The position numbers and the translations under genes are program-made. The notes beneath the pieces were generated by a model. The model did no database searches, was not told the origin of the DNA, and was given only the letters and a program-made list of their open reading frames with translations. A stretch of DNA of 64,000 nucleotides. Origin: Nannochloropsis salina CCMP1776 (lineage: Eukaryota > Sar > Eustigmatophyceae > Eustigmatales > Monodopsidaceae). Location of the stretch: NCBI GenBank assembly GCA_004565275.1, contig SDOX01000002.1, positions 1,276,468 to 1,340,467 on the forward strand, written 5' to 3'. Within the stretch, counting starts at the first letter, position 1. Every line of letters starts with the position of its first letter. Positions 45,162 to 55,671 of the stretch are shown one piece after another.

Positions 45162-47066
45162 ATGAGGACCTATTGCCCTATCTTGCCCGGTTTCACGAGT
45201 TCTTCTCTCTCATGCGCAGACCTATATAAGATGTCAGTGAGTGTTACACGCGAGACAAGCATCATAAGTGAGCTCCGAGGCCGAGAATATTATCCGGGTG
45301 CTTTTACGTTTGGGAACCAAACAATGCCAGCTCAGCAGATGCGAGGGGAAAACGTCGAGCGAATTGAGCATCCAGAAGGGCATTTTGAAATAAACTCTTT
45401 TGAAAATGATTCAAATGCTACTCAAGAAACCGCTATGATGAGTGAAATGGGAGAAGATGTCACTAATCAAGGGAATGCCGGCTACAACGCGGAGATCGAA
45501 GAGGAGGAGGAGGGGATGAAGGAGGGAAACCTTGCAGAAGATGATAGCAACAGTGGAGCTAACCACTTTGACAATTCCTCATTGGAAAAACCTTTGCCAG
45601 CCGACAGCAGGTCTACCGCGGCACATTCTTTATCGCCCAAACTGTTGTTAACGTCGCCCCTCCTTCGTGCCTTCCGAGTCGCTACAGGGGCTGGCAGCAT
45701 TATGGAGTCGCCCACGCCCCCACGCACGATTGATATGGACAGTCCCGGAGACACAAGTGCTTCTTGTTCGTCCTCGAGTCGCGGGGGGAGCGGATGGAAG
45801 CTGCTGCGAAGACGGCAATCTTCCTCGGCATCCACACTTCTGGGCGCAGGCTCCCCGTTCCCGACCTCTTTGCGCACTCCGGCCAGCGCAGAAACAGACA
45901 ACGGACGAGGGAGAAGAAGAAATGGGCAAGAGGCAATTGTATCGACATTTTCCTTTTATCCTCTGAAACCGAAGATGGAGACGGGTAAAGAGAAGGAAGG
46001 AGAGGAAAGGGAAGGGGGCAAGCGGCTTTTGAAGATCTTGAACGTGTATGGGCTTTGGACAAGGGGGAGACGGGAAGGGAAGGATTTGAATCATAGTGCG
46101 CTCGTGACAAAGGAAGAGGAGCTGCTGGACCTAAGCGAGGAGAAGCAACTTTGCCTTCTCGACAGTCGGGGCAACAATGCGCTGCTACTTGCCGCGCGCC
46201 TCCAGGACTGGCCCATGCTCCAGAGGCTTCTTCAAGCCGGATGGGAGCAAAGCGTGAAAAATGCGTACGGAGAGACCCTTCTTCACCTTGTAGTAGGCGG
46301 AAGGGGAAAGAGCAATGCATTTCTTGCTCCCGCCCTGTTATCGCGGCTGGCGCAGGGGCTCATGGAGGAAGGAGGATGGAACACACGCACGGCGATTGGG
46401 AGGACGCCCTGGTTGGAGGCGGCCGTGTGCGGGAATGTGCTGGGACTAGAAGCGCTGTGGGAGGGAGGGGGGGAAAGAGGGCTGGAAATAGAGGCGGTGG
46501 ATAATGAGGGGAGGAATGCACTGCACCTGGCCGTCATGTACAAGAAGGAAGAGGTAGTGGAATGGCTCACGAGCATGGAGGGGGAGACGGGGAATTGGAA
46601 GAAGGGTTGGAGAAGAGGACTCTTGCTGGAGGGACGAGACAGGGAAGGCATGACTCCCTTGCATCTGGCCGCCATGTTTAATTCTCCCCGGATGGCTGCC
46701 TGCATGGTCCGGAGAGGAGGGGCTGAGAGTGGGGCCGCCGAGAATGCCAGGCACGAGACGCCGGTGGAGGTAGCGGAGCGATTCGGACACACCTGGACAA
46801 GGCGGGCCTTGGAAAGTATCCTGGCTGAGGGAGGGGCGGAGGGAGGGGCGGAGGGAGGGGCGGAGGGAAGGGGCGAGGGCACGGAGGAGGAAGCGGTCAT
46901 CGAATCCCCAACGGTGACCAAGGCACGATTGCAGGCAGGCGGGGAGGGAGGGCGGGAGGGAGGGCGGGAGCGAGGGCAGCAGGTTCGGATGAGAGTCGGG
47001 GGCACAGAGGTGTGCTTGGACGGGCCCGGGCTGGAACGGATAGAAGTGCTGGGGGGATGTGCGTAG
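45162..47066 (+). CDS. ankyrin-repeat protein, 611-634 aa, single exon
   Basis: One exon. Two starts are possible: 45162 (634 aa) or 45231 (611 aa). The second follows a CTATATAAG stretch and may be the true one. The N-terminal half is acidic and Ser-rich, presumably disordered. From about residue 320 there are four or five ankyrin repeats, seen in SRGNNALLLAARLQDWPMLQ, YGETLLHLVVGG, IGRTPWLEAAVCGNVLGLEA, EGRNALHLAVMYKKEEVVEW and EGMTPLHLAAMFNSPRMAAC. Ankyrin repeats bind partner proteins. The C-terminus contains Gly/Glu/Ala repeats made by a minisatellite (46827-46976). No catalytic domain or transmembrane helix is seen, so it is probably a soluble adaptor. It is tail-to-tail with CSN2, 200 bp apart. 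Confidence 0.88.
   Translation: MRTYCPILPGFTSSSLSCADLYKMSVSVTRETSIISELRGREYYPGAFTFGNQTMPAQQMRGENVERIEHPEGHFEINSFENDSNATQETAMMSEMGEDVTNQGNAGYNAEIEEEEEGMKEGNLAEDDSNSGANHFDNSSLEKPLPADSRSTAAHSLSPKLLLTSPLLRAFRVATGAGSIMESPTPPRTIDMDSPGDTSASCSSSSRGGSGWKLLRRRQSSSASTLLGAGSPFPTSLRTPASAETDNGRGRRRNGQEAIVSTFSFYPLKPKMETGKEKEGEEREGGKRLLKILNVYGLWTRGRREGKDLNHSALVTKEEELLDLSEEKQLCLLDSRGNNALLLAARLQDWPMLQRLLQAGWEQSVKNAYGETLLHLVVGGRGKSNAFLAPALLSRLAQGLMEEGGWNTRTAIGRTPWLEAAVCGNVLGLEALWEGGGERGLEIEAVDNEGRNALHLAVMYKKEEVVEWLTSMEGETGNWKKGWRRGLLLEGRDREGMTPLHLAAMFNSPRMAACMVRRGGAESGAAENARHETPVEVAERFGHTWTRRALESILAEGGAEGGAEGGAEGRGEGTEEEAVIESPTVTKARLQAGGEGGREGGRERGQQVRMRVGGTEVCLDGPGLERIEVLGGCA
46827..46976 (+). repeat. coding G-rich minisatellite
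   Basis: Near-perfect units of GAGGGAGGGGCG (46827-46872) encode Glu-Gly-Gly-Ala repeats, and a second block of GCGGGAGGGAG-type units (46940-46976) encodes Gly/Glu/Arg. Length changes here are in units of 12 nt for the first block and would keep the frame. Confidence 0.85.
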
Positions 47067-47267
47067 TAGGGAGAGAGGCATTTGGCACGTTCGCGGAAAG
47101 GTATAGAGTATATATATATAGAAGAGGCAAAGGAGAGAGGCTACGTGAAAGAAATGAGTAGGAGCCTGGCGACCCCCTGTCAACCATCTTATTTACTTAA
47201 ACATTTTTATAAGGTGCATTGATGTTGCGGGGTCGACCTGTACATTTGAAGCTCGCCGTCCTACTCC
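47067..47267. terminator. 3' ends of ankyrin and CSN2 genes, with a TA repeat
   Basis: 200 bases between two convergent stop codons, including a short (TA)n run at about 47109-47120. Both polyadenylation sites must lie here or overlap into the opposite gene. Confidence 0.5.
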
Positions 47268-50200
47268 CTAGTTCCCCCCTTCCCTTTCTATGACCCTCCC
47301 TTCACCTATTCTTCTCCCCACCACTGCCCTTAATGCGTCGCTCAGCTGCCCCATCGCATGGTAGTCTTTCCGACCTTTGCCTTTCGACCAACTCACTTGT
47401 CGTGTTCCCCCTCCTATCCCCCCTGCGGCGGCGCGCGTCGTGTCTTCTTCCACTCCCCCCACATAGATCTTTCCGCCCTCCCCCCCCTTTCCTCTCACCC
47501 AGACGCGCTGCAACTGATCAATGTACCCCGCCACCTGAAAGAGAGGGCGAGACAGTGGTCGAGGAAGGAGGGTAATCAGAAGGCGTGCGAGGGCTCTGGA
47601 TCCGTGCACAGGCCACCGATCCCGACCCACTTCTCAGATAAAGGTTGGGTCCAGAACCGGCGGCCCCTACAATGTCGTCCTCTCTTCCGCCCGCAGGAGT
47701 CGAACCCCTTGCCCTACCTTGCCGTCCAGGATCAGCGACACGAGCAGGCTCTCGACGTCCTCTTCGGGAATGTCGTTGAGCTCACGAGCAATATGGGCCA
47801 AAGAAACGCGCGTGTAGGGCACAAGGAGCTTGGTTATGACCTGAGGAAACGAGCGGGGGAAGTTAGGAGAGCAGCCCGCGACCATTCGGGGTCCACCAAT
47901 ACGAGAGTAGGACGTGGAGGCATGAGGGTGGCATGGCGTTCCCGCATGTCTTTAACAGTCGAGCAGGCGCATAATTGTCTGATGCGTACCTGTGTGCGGA
48001 TCGTAATTAGAAGCTGATCGATGTGGGCCCGGACAAAAGCGTCCCTGGTCAGTGCCTGTCGGTGTGTCTGGAGAGAGGAAAGTGGGGGAGTCAGAGGTCG
48101 TGGACAATGCGGAAGTAGAGCGTAGAGGAGGAGGCAGACGAGCACCTTCAAGATGGTCTCGAAGGCTTTCACGTCGTGATTCTGGAAGGCGAGGATGAGG
48201 TTGCGCATGGCCACCACCTCCCGCTCCTCCTTGTAGGGCTTGGCCTCCTGAGAACGAGGGGCGGGGGTGAGCGGGGAGGGGCCGTGAGGGTGCATGACTT
48301 CTTTCAATTGTGTGGTAAGAGCATGGAAAGCCAAGCCTCCTTGCCCACACCTGGCTATCGAAGGGGTCGATGGTGGAGGCGTGCAGCATGGAGGCGAGGA
48401 CGAGGTACTTAAGGAGGGTGAAGCGCCGAGGATCCCCCGCCTCGTCGTAGCACTTGAAAGAGGAGAAGAAGGCTTGGATGGCCGCGTTGTAGTCTGCGGA
48501 GGGCGTGACGGAGGGGCAGGGAGTGGAGGGAGCGAAAAGGAGGGAAGAAAACGTTAGGCCTGAGCCTGCGGGGGCCGCCCTCCTCTCAAGGGGCGAGGGG
48601 ACGGTGAGACAAGGAGGAGAAATTTGGGTGCCTGGGATATCACTGGCCTTTCTCGTCCATGTACATGCGACCGCCGCACTCCTGGAGAACTCCTAAAGTG
48701 CGGGGGTGGGGCACACCCCAGGTGATACCGAGAGCGAGCTTGTAGAGGTGCTGGGAGTTTGGGAGGGGGGGGGAGGGGGGAAAGAGAGTGGGATTGGTCG
48801 CGTCAATGCTGCGCAGAGAAGAGAAGCAAGCCAGAGGAGCGGCTGAGCGAGAGCTACAGAGCCAAATGTTGAAGGGCCTGGACGGCAGGACACGTTCAAA
48901 GGCGCAGAGGCGCTCAGAAAGACGAAGAGAGGGAGAAAAGAAGGGAGGGAGGGGGGGAGGAAGGGCAGGACCTTGAGCTTCCGCGAGTCCTTCTGTAGGG
49001 CAAAAAGCTGCATCTGCAGTGCGTACACCTCGAGCAGCTGGGTGCCCCGCTTGATCGTGTCCCCACCCGCACTGTCGTCCTCTCCTGGCCCCTCCTGCGG
49101 GCCCTCGCAGGACTTGAGCAGGTCCTTCATGAGACGCTGGAGTCGACCGAGAAGGCGAACGCTCTCCTCTAAGGTAAGGGACGAGGGAGGGAGGAGGCAG
49201 TAGAGGGTGAGAATGAGTGGGTTGCCGAGGCAGGACGGTATCGAGCCCAAGACAAGGGGTAAGAGGAGAGAGGAAGGGCGCCAGGCCCTGTGCTCACCAC
49301 CCTCCTTCTGCATGGCCTCGCTTAGCAGGAGGTGCCCAAGCTTCAGGTTCGTCTTAAACCAAAGCCGCTGGTTCCTTCTCCTCGCCCCTCCCTCCGCCCG
49401 TCCTTCCCTCCCGCTCTCCTCCCCTCCCTCCAGCCGTGCAAGGGTGGTGTCGTAGAGGGCGCGAAGGAGGGAGGGGGAGGAGGAGGAGGAGACCAGGTCC
49501 AGGACGGAGTCCAATCCCTTCTCCGCGACGTTCTGAGAGGAAGCAGAGGAGGAAGGGAGGGAACGAGGATGAGAACGCATAGGAGACAGAGCCAGGGGCC
49601 CATTGCAGAGGTCTCCAGGCGTCTGCGGGTCCCCCACGACGAGACAAGCAGAGAGCGGTGACAGGAAGGGGGACAAAGGACGGTGGGCACCTGTGTGACT
49701 GCGGCCCCGGCGCTATGCGAGGATGCAGGCGTCACGGTGTAGTGGTCAAGGAGGAAGACATAGCGCTCGAGCATCGCCTGGGCGAGAATGAGAAGAAAGG
49801 GGCCGGGGGAAAAGAGGAGGGAGGAGGTGGACGGCTTCAGACCTGGGTCTCTTCTTTCTCCCTTCCATGCCTCCTAAATGCCGCAGTCATCATGCCTACC
49901 TCGTACTGGCCCAGGGCGAAGAGCATCTTAACGCTCTGCTTCAGCGCCTTGAAACCCCATTCCCCCCTTTCGCCCGCCGCCTCGAGCCTTAGCACCTCCT
50001 GCATCCCTTCCACCGCCCCAGCCAGGTCTCCTTGAGCCTTGAGGCCTTTGGCTGGACCGTGTAGGGATCGAGAATGAGAATACATGTTTTTTGGGGGATG
50101 GCGATGCGAGTGCCGGAGAGTTCTTGGTTTGGTCATGAACGTCGTGAAAGATCTCTTCCACTTCCCGTTCGGCCCTTTTATCAGACGCGTTGACCGATCT

Positions 50201-50365
50201 CTCTGTTCCTCGATTCTTTTGTCCCTTCTCCCTCCCTTTCCCATTTTCGCTTCACATACCAGCATAATAAGCGTTTTCGAGCTCCACATCGGCTTCCTCC
50301 ACCTCCTCGTCGCTGTACTCGAAATCGTACTCCTCCTCCTCCATGTCCTTGTCGTCTTCATCCAT
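47268..50365 (-). CDS. CSN2: COP9 signalosome subunit 2, about 529 aa
   Basis: Eleven minus-strand exons close in phase: 50260-50365, 49900-50051, 49691-49777, about 49302-49532, 48972-49168, 48648-48750, 48351-48493, 48146-48247, 47990-48067, about 47719-47840 and 47268-47534. The start gives an acidic [20 protein letters not shown], then ENAYYA, typical of CSN2. [69 protein letters not shown] and [14 protein letters not shown] follow the TPR-like and PCI order of the family. CSN removes NEDD8 from cullins, and CSN2 contacts the cullin and bridges subunits. The protein is longer than usual (about 440-490) because of Gly/Arg/Glu inserts in exon 4 and the last exon. One intron (48494-48647) begins with GC, not GT. 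Confidence 0.93.
48494..48647 (-). other. GC-AG intron in CSN2
   Basis: Exon 6 ends GAGAAAG and the next exon begins ACTACAACGC. The only junction that keeps the family sequence [19 protein letters not shown] puts GCCAGT at the donor. The acceptor is a normal CAG. GC-AG introns are a minor class in most eukaryotes. Confidence 0.8.
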
Positions 50366-51363
50366 GTCCTGGCTGCTTCGATGGAGCCCGCCGTTTCGTA
50401 AAAATGTTTTTTTACTATACAAGTCAGCTAGACGACCGAAAGCATGAAGATGCAAAGTTCTTCCAGCACCTTTCCTTTATTTTATCTACTTTCTTAACCT
50501 CCTGCTCCCCCCGCGACAAGAATTGTGGCTGCTGAAAGCCAATTATGTCCCCAGAAACGCCAACCCTTTCCGCCTGTACTAGCTATAAGAAAGAATTTTG
50601 ACTCCAACGGCGCTACGTCGATTTCTCCGGCTGCTATCAGAGTTGGAAAAACGGGAAGAATAACACCATAGGTGAGAGGTAAGTGTTCGGTGGCGACTGT
50701 CGTCGAAGGGCAGGCTCGCAGAGGGGAGCGAACGGGGAGTCAGTAAGCTTTCGAGACGCGTAAGAGGCAAGTCAGCTCTCACAGAGTCGCGGTTAATCGT
50801 CACCTAGTACAGAGTCTCCACAGATGCAGAAAGAAACTCCCCTCGCAGCGTCAACCTAGATTCTCCTGACGACGGCATCGACGTTGTGTAGGACGGCGAG
50901 AGATGAGTATGGCTTGGGGGACCAGCGACTGCTCTCTTGTCGCCCCATGTTGCGTATGTGCCGCTAATTTCTGATGATTGAAAGCAATACAGCTTACAAA
51001 AGGGGTTCAAAGTGCGGCATGCGTTTTATGACGCGAGCGTGGTCCAGGCTCTAGATTTTTGCTTTTGGGTTCTCCATCCATTTAAGTAGGATGAGGTGGC
51101 GCGGGCACAAGCACTCTGATGATTCGAGAAATGTTGAAAATTTTTGGACATACGATGACAGACAATGACGTCTGTTTCGAAACACCCAGGCATGTTTGCA
51201 TGCATTGAGTTCTTTTGAGAAAATCTGGATCTGACGTTCGCATCTGCTCCAGGCACAGACGCGGTTCGACAGTCTCGCACACAGAGAGACCTCCTGCCGG
51301 ACGCGCGAAGAGAGGGGAAAAGTGATTGAAAGGGTCCACTGTGAGGACAGGGACAGCGCAATT
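50366..51363. promoter_or_regulatory. divergent region between CSN2 and cytochrome b5 reductase
   Basis: About 1 kb between two start codons on opposite strands. It should contain both promoters. Open frames here on the minus strand have no splice partners or recognisable content, so I treat them as chance. Confidence 0.35.
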
Positions 51364-53651
51364 ATGGATCAAGTCGCACCATTTCTTCAGGTACACTTAC
51401 ACCAAGGGAGGAATGAGTTTGCGAGAGGGGCACCGTGTATTTCATCCGTCCCCGAATCATACATCCTGAGCGTGATTCTCGCAAAGTATGTCCTTCTTTA
51501 CATGAGTGGTTAAAATATCCCCCTTTCTTTCCTTATGATGCTGTCATTTGCTTCAGGAAAACGGGGTGGCTGTTGCGGCAGGCGTGTTGGTGGTCCTGGC
51601 GACGGTGGCTATCATGACGATGCAGAGGTAAGGCTAGGGTGGTCACCGTCTAGTTAGCGCACGGCTTTCAATGCGCAGGTGTTCGAGGACTCATATCGCC
51701 TGTTGACATCCTCCAAACCCGTTCGTTATTTTCCCTTCTTCAACCTTCTCCTCCCCTTGCCCTCTTCCATTCTCGTTCCTTCTCTTAGTCCCCCGAAGAG
51801 GAAGAGACCCTCGGGTCCCGTGGCATTAAACCCGGATAATTACCTTCCCTTCAAGGTGGGGTGAAGAGGGAAAGGCCGAAGTCAGACGGTGACGGCATGC
51901 ATGACTGGAGAAAAGGGGCCGAAGACCTCCAGATAGTCTCACCTATGCGAGCCGTTCCCTCTTCCTACCCTACCCTCAGCTCGTCGAGCGCGAGGAACTC
52001 ACCCACAATACCCGCCGCTTTCGCTTCGCCCTCCAGTCGTCCCAGCATGTGCTGGGTCTGCCCGTGGGCCAGCACGTTTCCCTTAAATACACGGACAGCG
52101 AGGGGAAGGATGTGACGCGGTACGTGGGGCGAGGGGCCTGCCTCCAGGGCCATTCCCTCACCTCCCGGGCTCGTCTCTCCTCCCTCTCGTCCTTCCTCCC
52201 TTCCCCTCTCCCTTCCCCCCCCTTACCTCCCTCAGCTCCTACACGCCCATCTCCTCCGACGACGACCTTGGCTACGTGGACTTCGCCATCAAGGTCTACT
52301 TCGCCAACACTCACCCCAAGTTCCCAGAAGGCGGCAAGATGAGCCAGCACTTGGAGGCCCTCCAGCTCGGTGCGCGAGTCCCTCCCTGTCCTCTTTGATC
52401 GCTCCCGTCGCCCCGCTTTTCCTCGGCCGTTCCTCCTCGATTCGCATCGTCTCGGTCACCTTGGATTCCTCAGTCTTCTCGCCCTCCTTCTTACTTTCCT
52501 CCCTCTTCCCTGTCTTCTTCTTTCTTTCCTCTTCCCTTCCCCACCTTCCTCCCGCAGGTGACTCCATCCTCATGCGAGGCCCCAAGGGCTCCCTCACTTA
52601 CCATGGTCGCGGCCAGTTCGCTCTTAAGAGTCGCGGGGTGCTCAGCTCAAGAACGGTACTCCTTCCAACATACGCTGCTTTTCCCCTCTGCCATCCGTTT
52701 CTTTGTTCCATTGCTGCGTCTCGGAGGTGTTTGACTCCCTCCCTCCTCTTCACCCCGCCCCTCCTGCCCCTGGCCTTCTCAGGTATCCAAGGTGGGGATG
52801 ATCGCGGGCGGGACGGGCATCACGCCCATGCTGCAGGTCATCCGCGAAATGCTCAAGGATAAGGGTGACAAGACCAAGGTCAGGGGGGAGCGGGTGGAAG
52901 GGAGAGGAAGGGGGGGGGGGAGGGAAGGAGGGAGTGGAAGAGGAACGAGGTTGCTTGGCCTTCGGCCCATGATCGCTTCTGTCCTGAAAGCCTTTTCTCA
53001 TGGCGACTTTCCTCTCTTCTCTCCTCGGACTTCCATCCCTCGCTCCTCTCAAGGTCTGGCTGCTCTATGCCAACCAGACGGAGAACGACATACTGCTGCA
53101 GGAGGAGCTTGAAGAGATCGCGCAACATCACCCCGACAGATTCAAGGTCGGTTTAAACGAAGGGAGCAGGATGGGAGAGATAGGCAAGGACGAGGGACGG
53201 AAAGGAGATAAGGAAGGAATGCATGTTGGGTGCTGCCCATGTGAATGCTCTTGTGGGAGTCTGATGCGCCACGTCTAGACTCGACCACGCTCGCTAACGA
53301 CTGCCCATCTCCGTGCCCCCTCAGCTCTACTATACGCTAGACAGGCCGCCCACCAAATGGAAGCAAGGGATAGGCTTCGTCACGGCTGATATGATCAAGG
53401 TTTGTCCGCATCCCCGCTCATTTCTTCTCACTTTCGCGTGTGTCCTCATAAATAACATCCTGACATGAAATTGAGACACTTTTAAGACTGGTTTCCTTTC
53501 TCTCCTTCTCTGCCCTCGCTAGAACAATCTACCCCCACCCTCCTCTTCTTCCTTTTACCTTGTTTGTGGCCCTCCGGCCATGCTCAAGCTGGCCGTTATC
53601 CCCGCCTTCGAGAAAGAGGGCATTGCAGAGAATCAGTACTACACCTACTAG
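51364..53651 (+). CDS. NADH-cytochrome b5 reductase, 309 aa
   Basis: Ten exons (51364-51390, 51557-51627, 51789-51855, 51980-52119, 52236-52369, 52558-52655, 52783-52878, 53054-53146, 53325-53399, 53523-53651) close in phase. The enzyme passes electrons from NADH through FAD to cytochrome b5 for fatty-acid desaturation and sterol synthesis. Residues about 12-32 are a membrane anchor. [18 protein letters not shown] opens the FAD domain, RSYTPIS (about 101-107) binds FAD, and GGKMSQHLE follows. [10 protein letters not shown] binds NADH, and LVCGPPAM near the C-terminus carries the conserved cysteine motif. The tail is short (QYYTY) where animal enzymes end in a CF-type tail. Length and order match the family. 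The donor-side of intron 52879-53053 is a long G-rich tract. Confidence 0.95.
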
Positions 53652-54648
53652 AAGTCAAAAGCAAAGAATTCTCACAACGTGCGCGGCAGGGGCGGATTGG
53701 TGTTGGACTTGATATGGGATGCGCAAAGGGCAAGAAAATGGATTAAAGGCGCTTTTCATGGGAGGCAATCATGCGCGTGCGTTTGTTTAAAATTTGAAAA
53801 GTGGTGGGTAAGGGAGGCCAGCGACGAGAGTGGAAGGAACTAAAGGAGGATATGCAGGGATTGCATTATTTGGAAGAAGGTTTGGGTGCGTACGAAAATC
53901 TGTGAAGTACTAGAAACTTCCCTACCAAGGGTTGCTTGCTAAGGAATGAAAAATACGGCGGAAGGAAAGCAAACGCCTGTTGACTTTTTGAGAATTTAGC
54001 GCTCGGCACCAGATTATGGCCATATTTTTTCGCTTCTTTATAGTTTTACTTCTGCAATTTCCTCCTGTGGCTTCTTTCCCACCTGACAAATTTACTTATA
54101 GATGCTTCGTTTTGTTTTCGAAGTAATCTATAATATGAAGGTTCAGGGTACTTTCGCTTCTATGTCTCGTCACTGATGAAGTGCTCATAAGACAGATATC
54201 AACGATTAAAGCTCCACGACGATGAACGCGAACTTGGAACGGATAAATATGCTTCCAAAAATTATTTCGAAAGGGTCACCACGATGAACTTGCTCGGTGT
54301 ACTCCTGGACAGGGACTACAGTATGCAATAGACTGGCGCATTCCATCGTTGCCCTGCACGACTTCTTTTTTTCTGATTTCCCGTGTCCAGAAATCTAATG
54401 GGCACATTTTCCAGCGTTCCAGGGCGGACGTGAATCTTGCAGAGCAAACAATGCAGTAAGTGCAGGTGCTGATCGAAACAATCATCAGTACGGCTCATTC
54501 CTTAGGACCTCCCCTTGAGTCTGATTCGGCGAGACGGGTTGTGCTCCTCGCAAGGATCTTATCGACCATAATGTATTTGACTGTATCACAGTTTATAAAG
54601 CTCTTACCTCGACTACCACGGACCAAGAGTAACTTCTATATTCATAAA
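53652..54648. other. intergenic, nothing recognised
   Basis: 1 kb of AT-rich sequence after the reductase gene. In-frame extensions of the next gene run back to about 54460 but start without an ATG. No other exon is seen. Confidence 0.4.
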
Positions 54649-55671
54649 ATGCTCCTGCGATTGACAATTCCTAAAGCTATCCCACATCGTACACAGGGTT
54701 GTCTACGACGTGCACACGCAGCGGTTGGGCATACATCTGCATATACCATCAACTCGGGCTCTTTCAAATTCGCTTTCATTTCAACGATTATGGCCAATAC
54801 GAGCGACGACCGTGATATGCCTTCTTCCAGGAGTCAGGGTCTTGGACTTGAAAAGTTGGACTCCGATTACGAAGAGTCCGCTTCCAGATTTTCCTCATCC
54901 CTTCCTTCCTTTGACATGAATGCTGCTATAAACACACTCAAGCGTTGCGAGGACCGCTATAAAACTGAGACCACAAAGATTGGTCGTAATCTTCGGACAT
55001 TCTTCGAGACACATTTGGATCCCAGCTCGCCGTCTTCGACAGACAAGGTCCTAGAGAGCATGTACAGCGACTACAACCTCACGATTTTCTCACACTCCCT
55101 CATTGGAGGGGCTTTCGGCTATGTCTTGGCCCGCTCTGTTACCACGCGACTTAGACCTTCGTCACGTTTATTCGCCGTCGTCTCCTTTACCGGGCTAAGC
55201 TCCATGCTTGCCGCAAGTGCAGCTACCAGCCTGGCCACCACAGACCTTGTCAAAAAGGCAATGGAGGTCGTCACCGCGGATGGCAGCAACAAAGAGGGGA
55301 CACAGAAATCTTGGCCTTACCTGCTAACTTGTCGACCTGTCGTACAATTGAAGGAGTGTGTGGATAATGGGCCATGTCGTGATCTTTTACTGGGAGGCAA
55401 GGTGCAGGGAGGAGTAGGCTTCGTCCAAGCATATCACCAATGCCGGCGTCGAGCAGACTTGTGGGCGACTCAGGATGAGTTTTTGGCAATTCAAGAAGAG
55501 GAAGGGCTTAGGGGCGTGTACGAAGATGAAGAAGAACTGGAATCAGAAAATACCATGGAGCAAGAATGCTCCAAAGAGCAGGGCCCTCCCCCCTGGAGAG
55601 AGAATGATAAGCGAAAGCACGAGGCGAGGGCTAGCGGCGACAGTAGCAATGCTGGTCAAGGATGGCGATGA
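54649..55671 (+). CDS. putative organellar membrane protein, 340 aa, single exon
   Basis: The open frame has three candidate ATGs: 54571, 54649 and 54790. I prefer 54649 because it gives MLLRLTIPKAIPHRTQGCLR, an amphipathic basic start typical of a mitochondrial presequence. The middle has a charged helix (MNAAINTLKRCEDRYKTE), then two hydrophobic segments (FSHSLIGGAFGYVLARSV and RLFAVVSFTGLSSMLAASAA). The C-terminal part has a cysteine-bearing loop (LKECVDNGPCRDLLLGG), a helix (FVQAYHQCRRRADLWATQDE) and an acidic tail. Two close hydrophobic segments with a small loop suggest an inner-membrane hairpin. No family is recognised. Polyadenylation sequence should follow in the AT-rich bases after the stop. 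Confidence 0.65.
   Translation: MLLRLTIPKAIPHRTQGCLRRAHAAVGHTSAYTINSGSFKFAFISTIMANTSDDRDMPSSRSQGLGLEKLDSDYEESASRFSSSLPSFDMNAAINTLKRCEDRYKTETTKIGRNLRTFFETHLDPSSPSSTDKVLESMYSDYNLTIFSHSLIGGAFGYVLARSVTTRLRPSSRLFAVVSFTGLSSMLAASAATSLATTDLVKKAMEVVTADGSNKEGTQKSWPYLLTCRPVVQLKECVDNGPCRDLLLGGKVQGGVGFVQAYHQCRRRADLWATQDEFLAIQEEEGLRGVYEDEEELESENTMEQECSKEQGPPPWRENDKRKHEARASGDSSNAGQGWR

Noticed and set aside
46283-47187. Minus-strand open frames of up to 245 codons opposite the ankyrin gene
   Set aside because: They are shadows of a GC-rich coding exon with a clear ankyrin reading on the plus strand, and they contain no motif.
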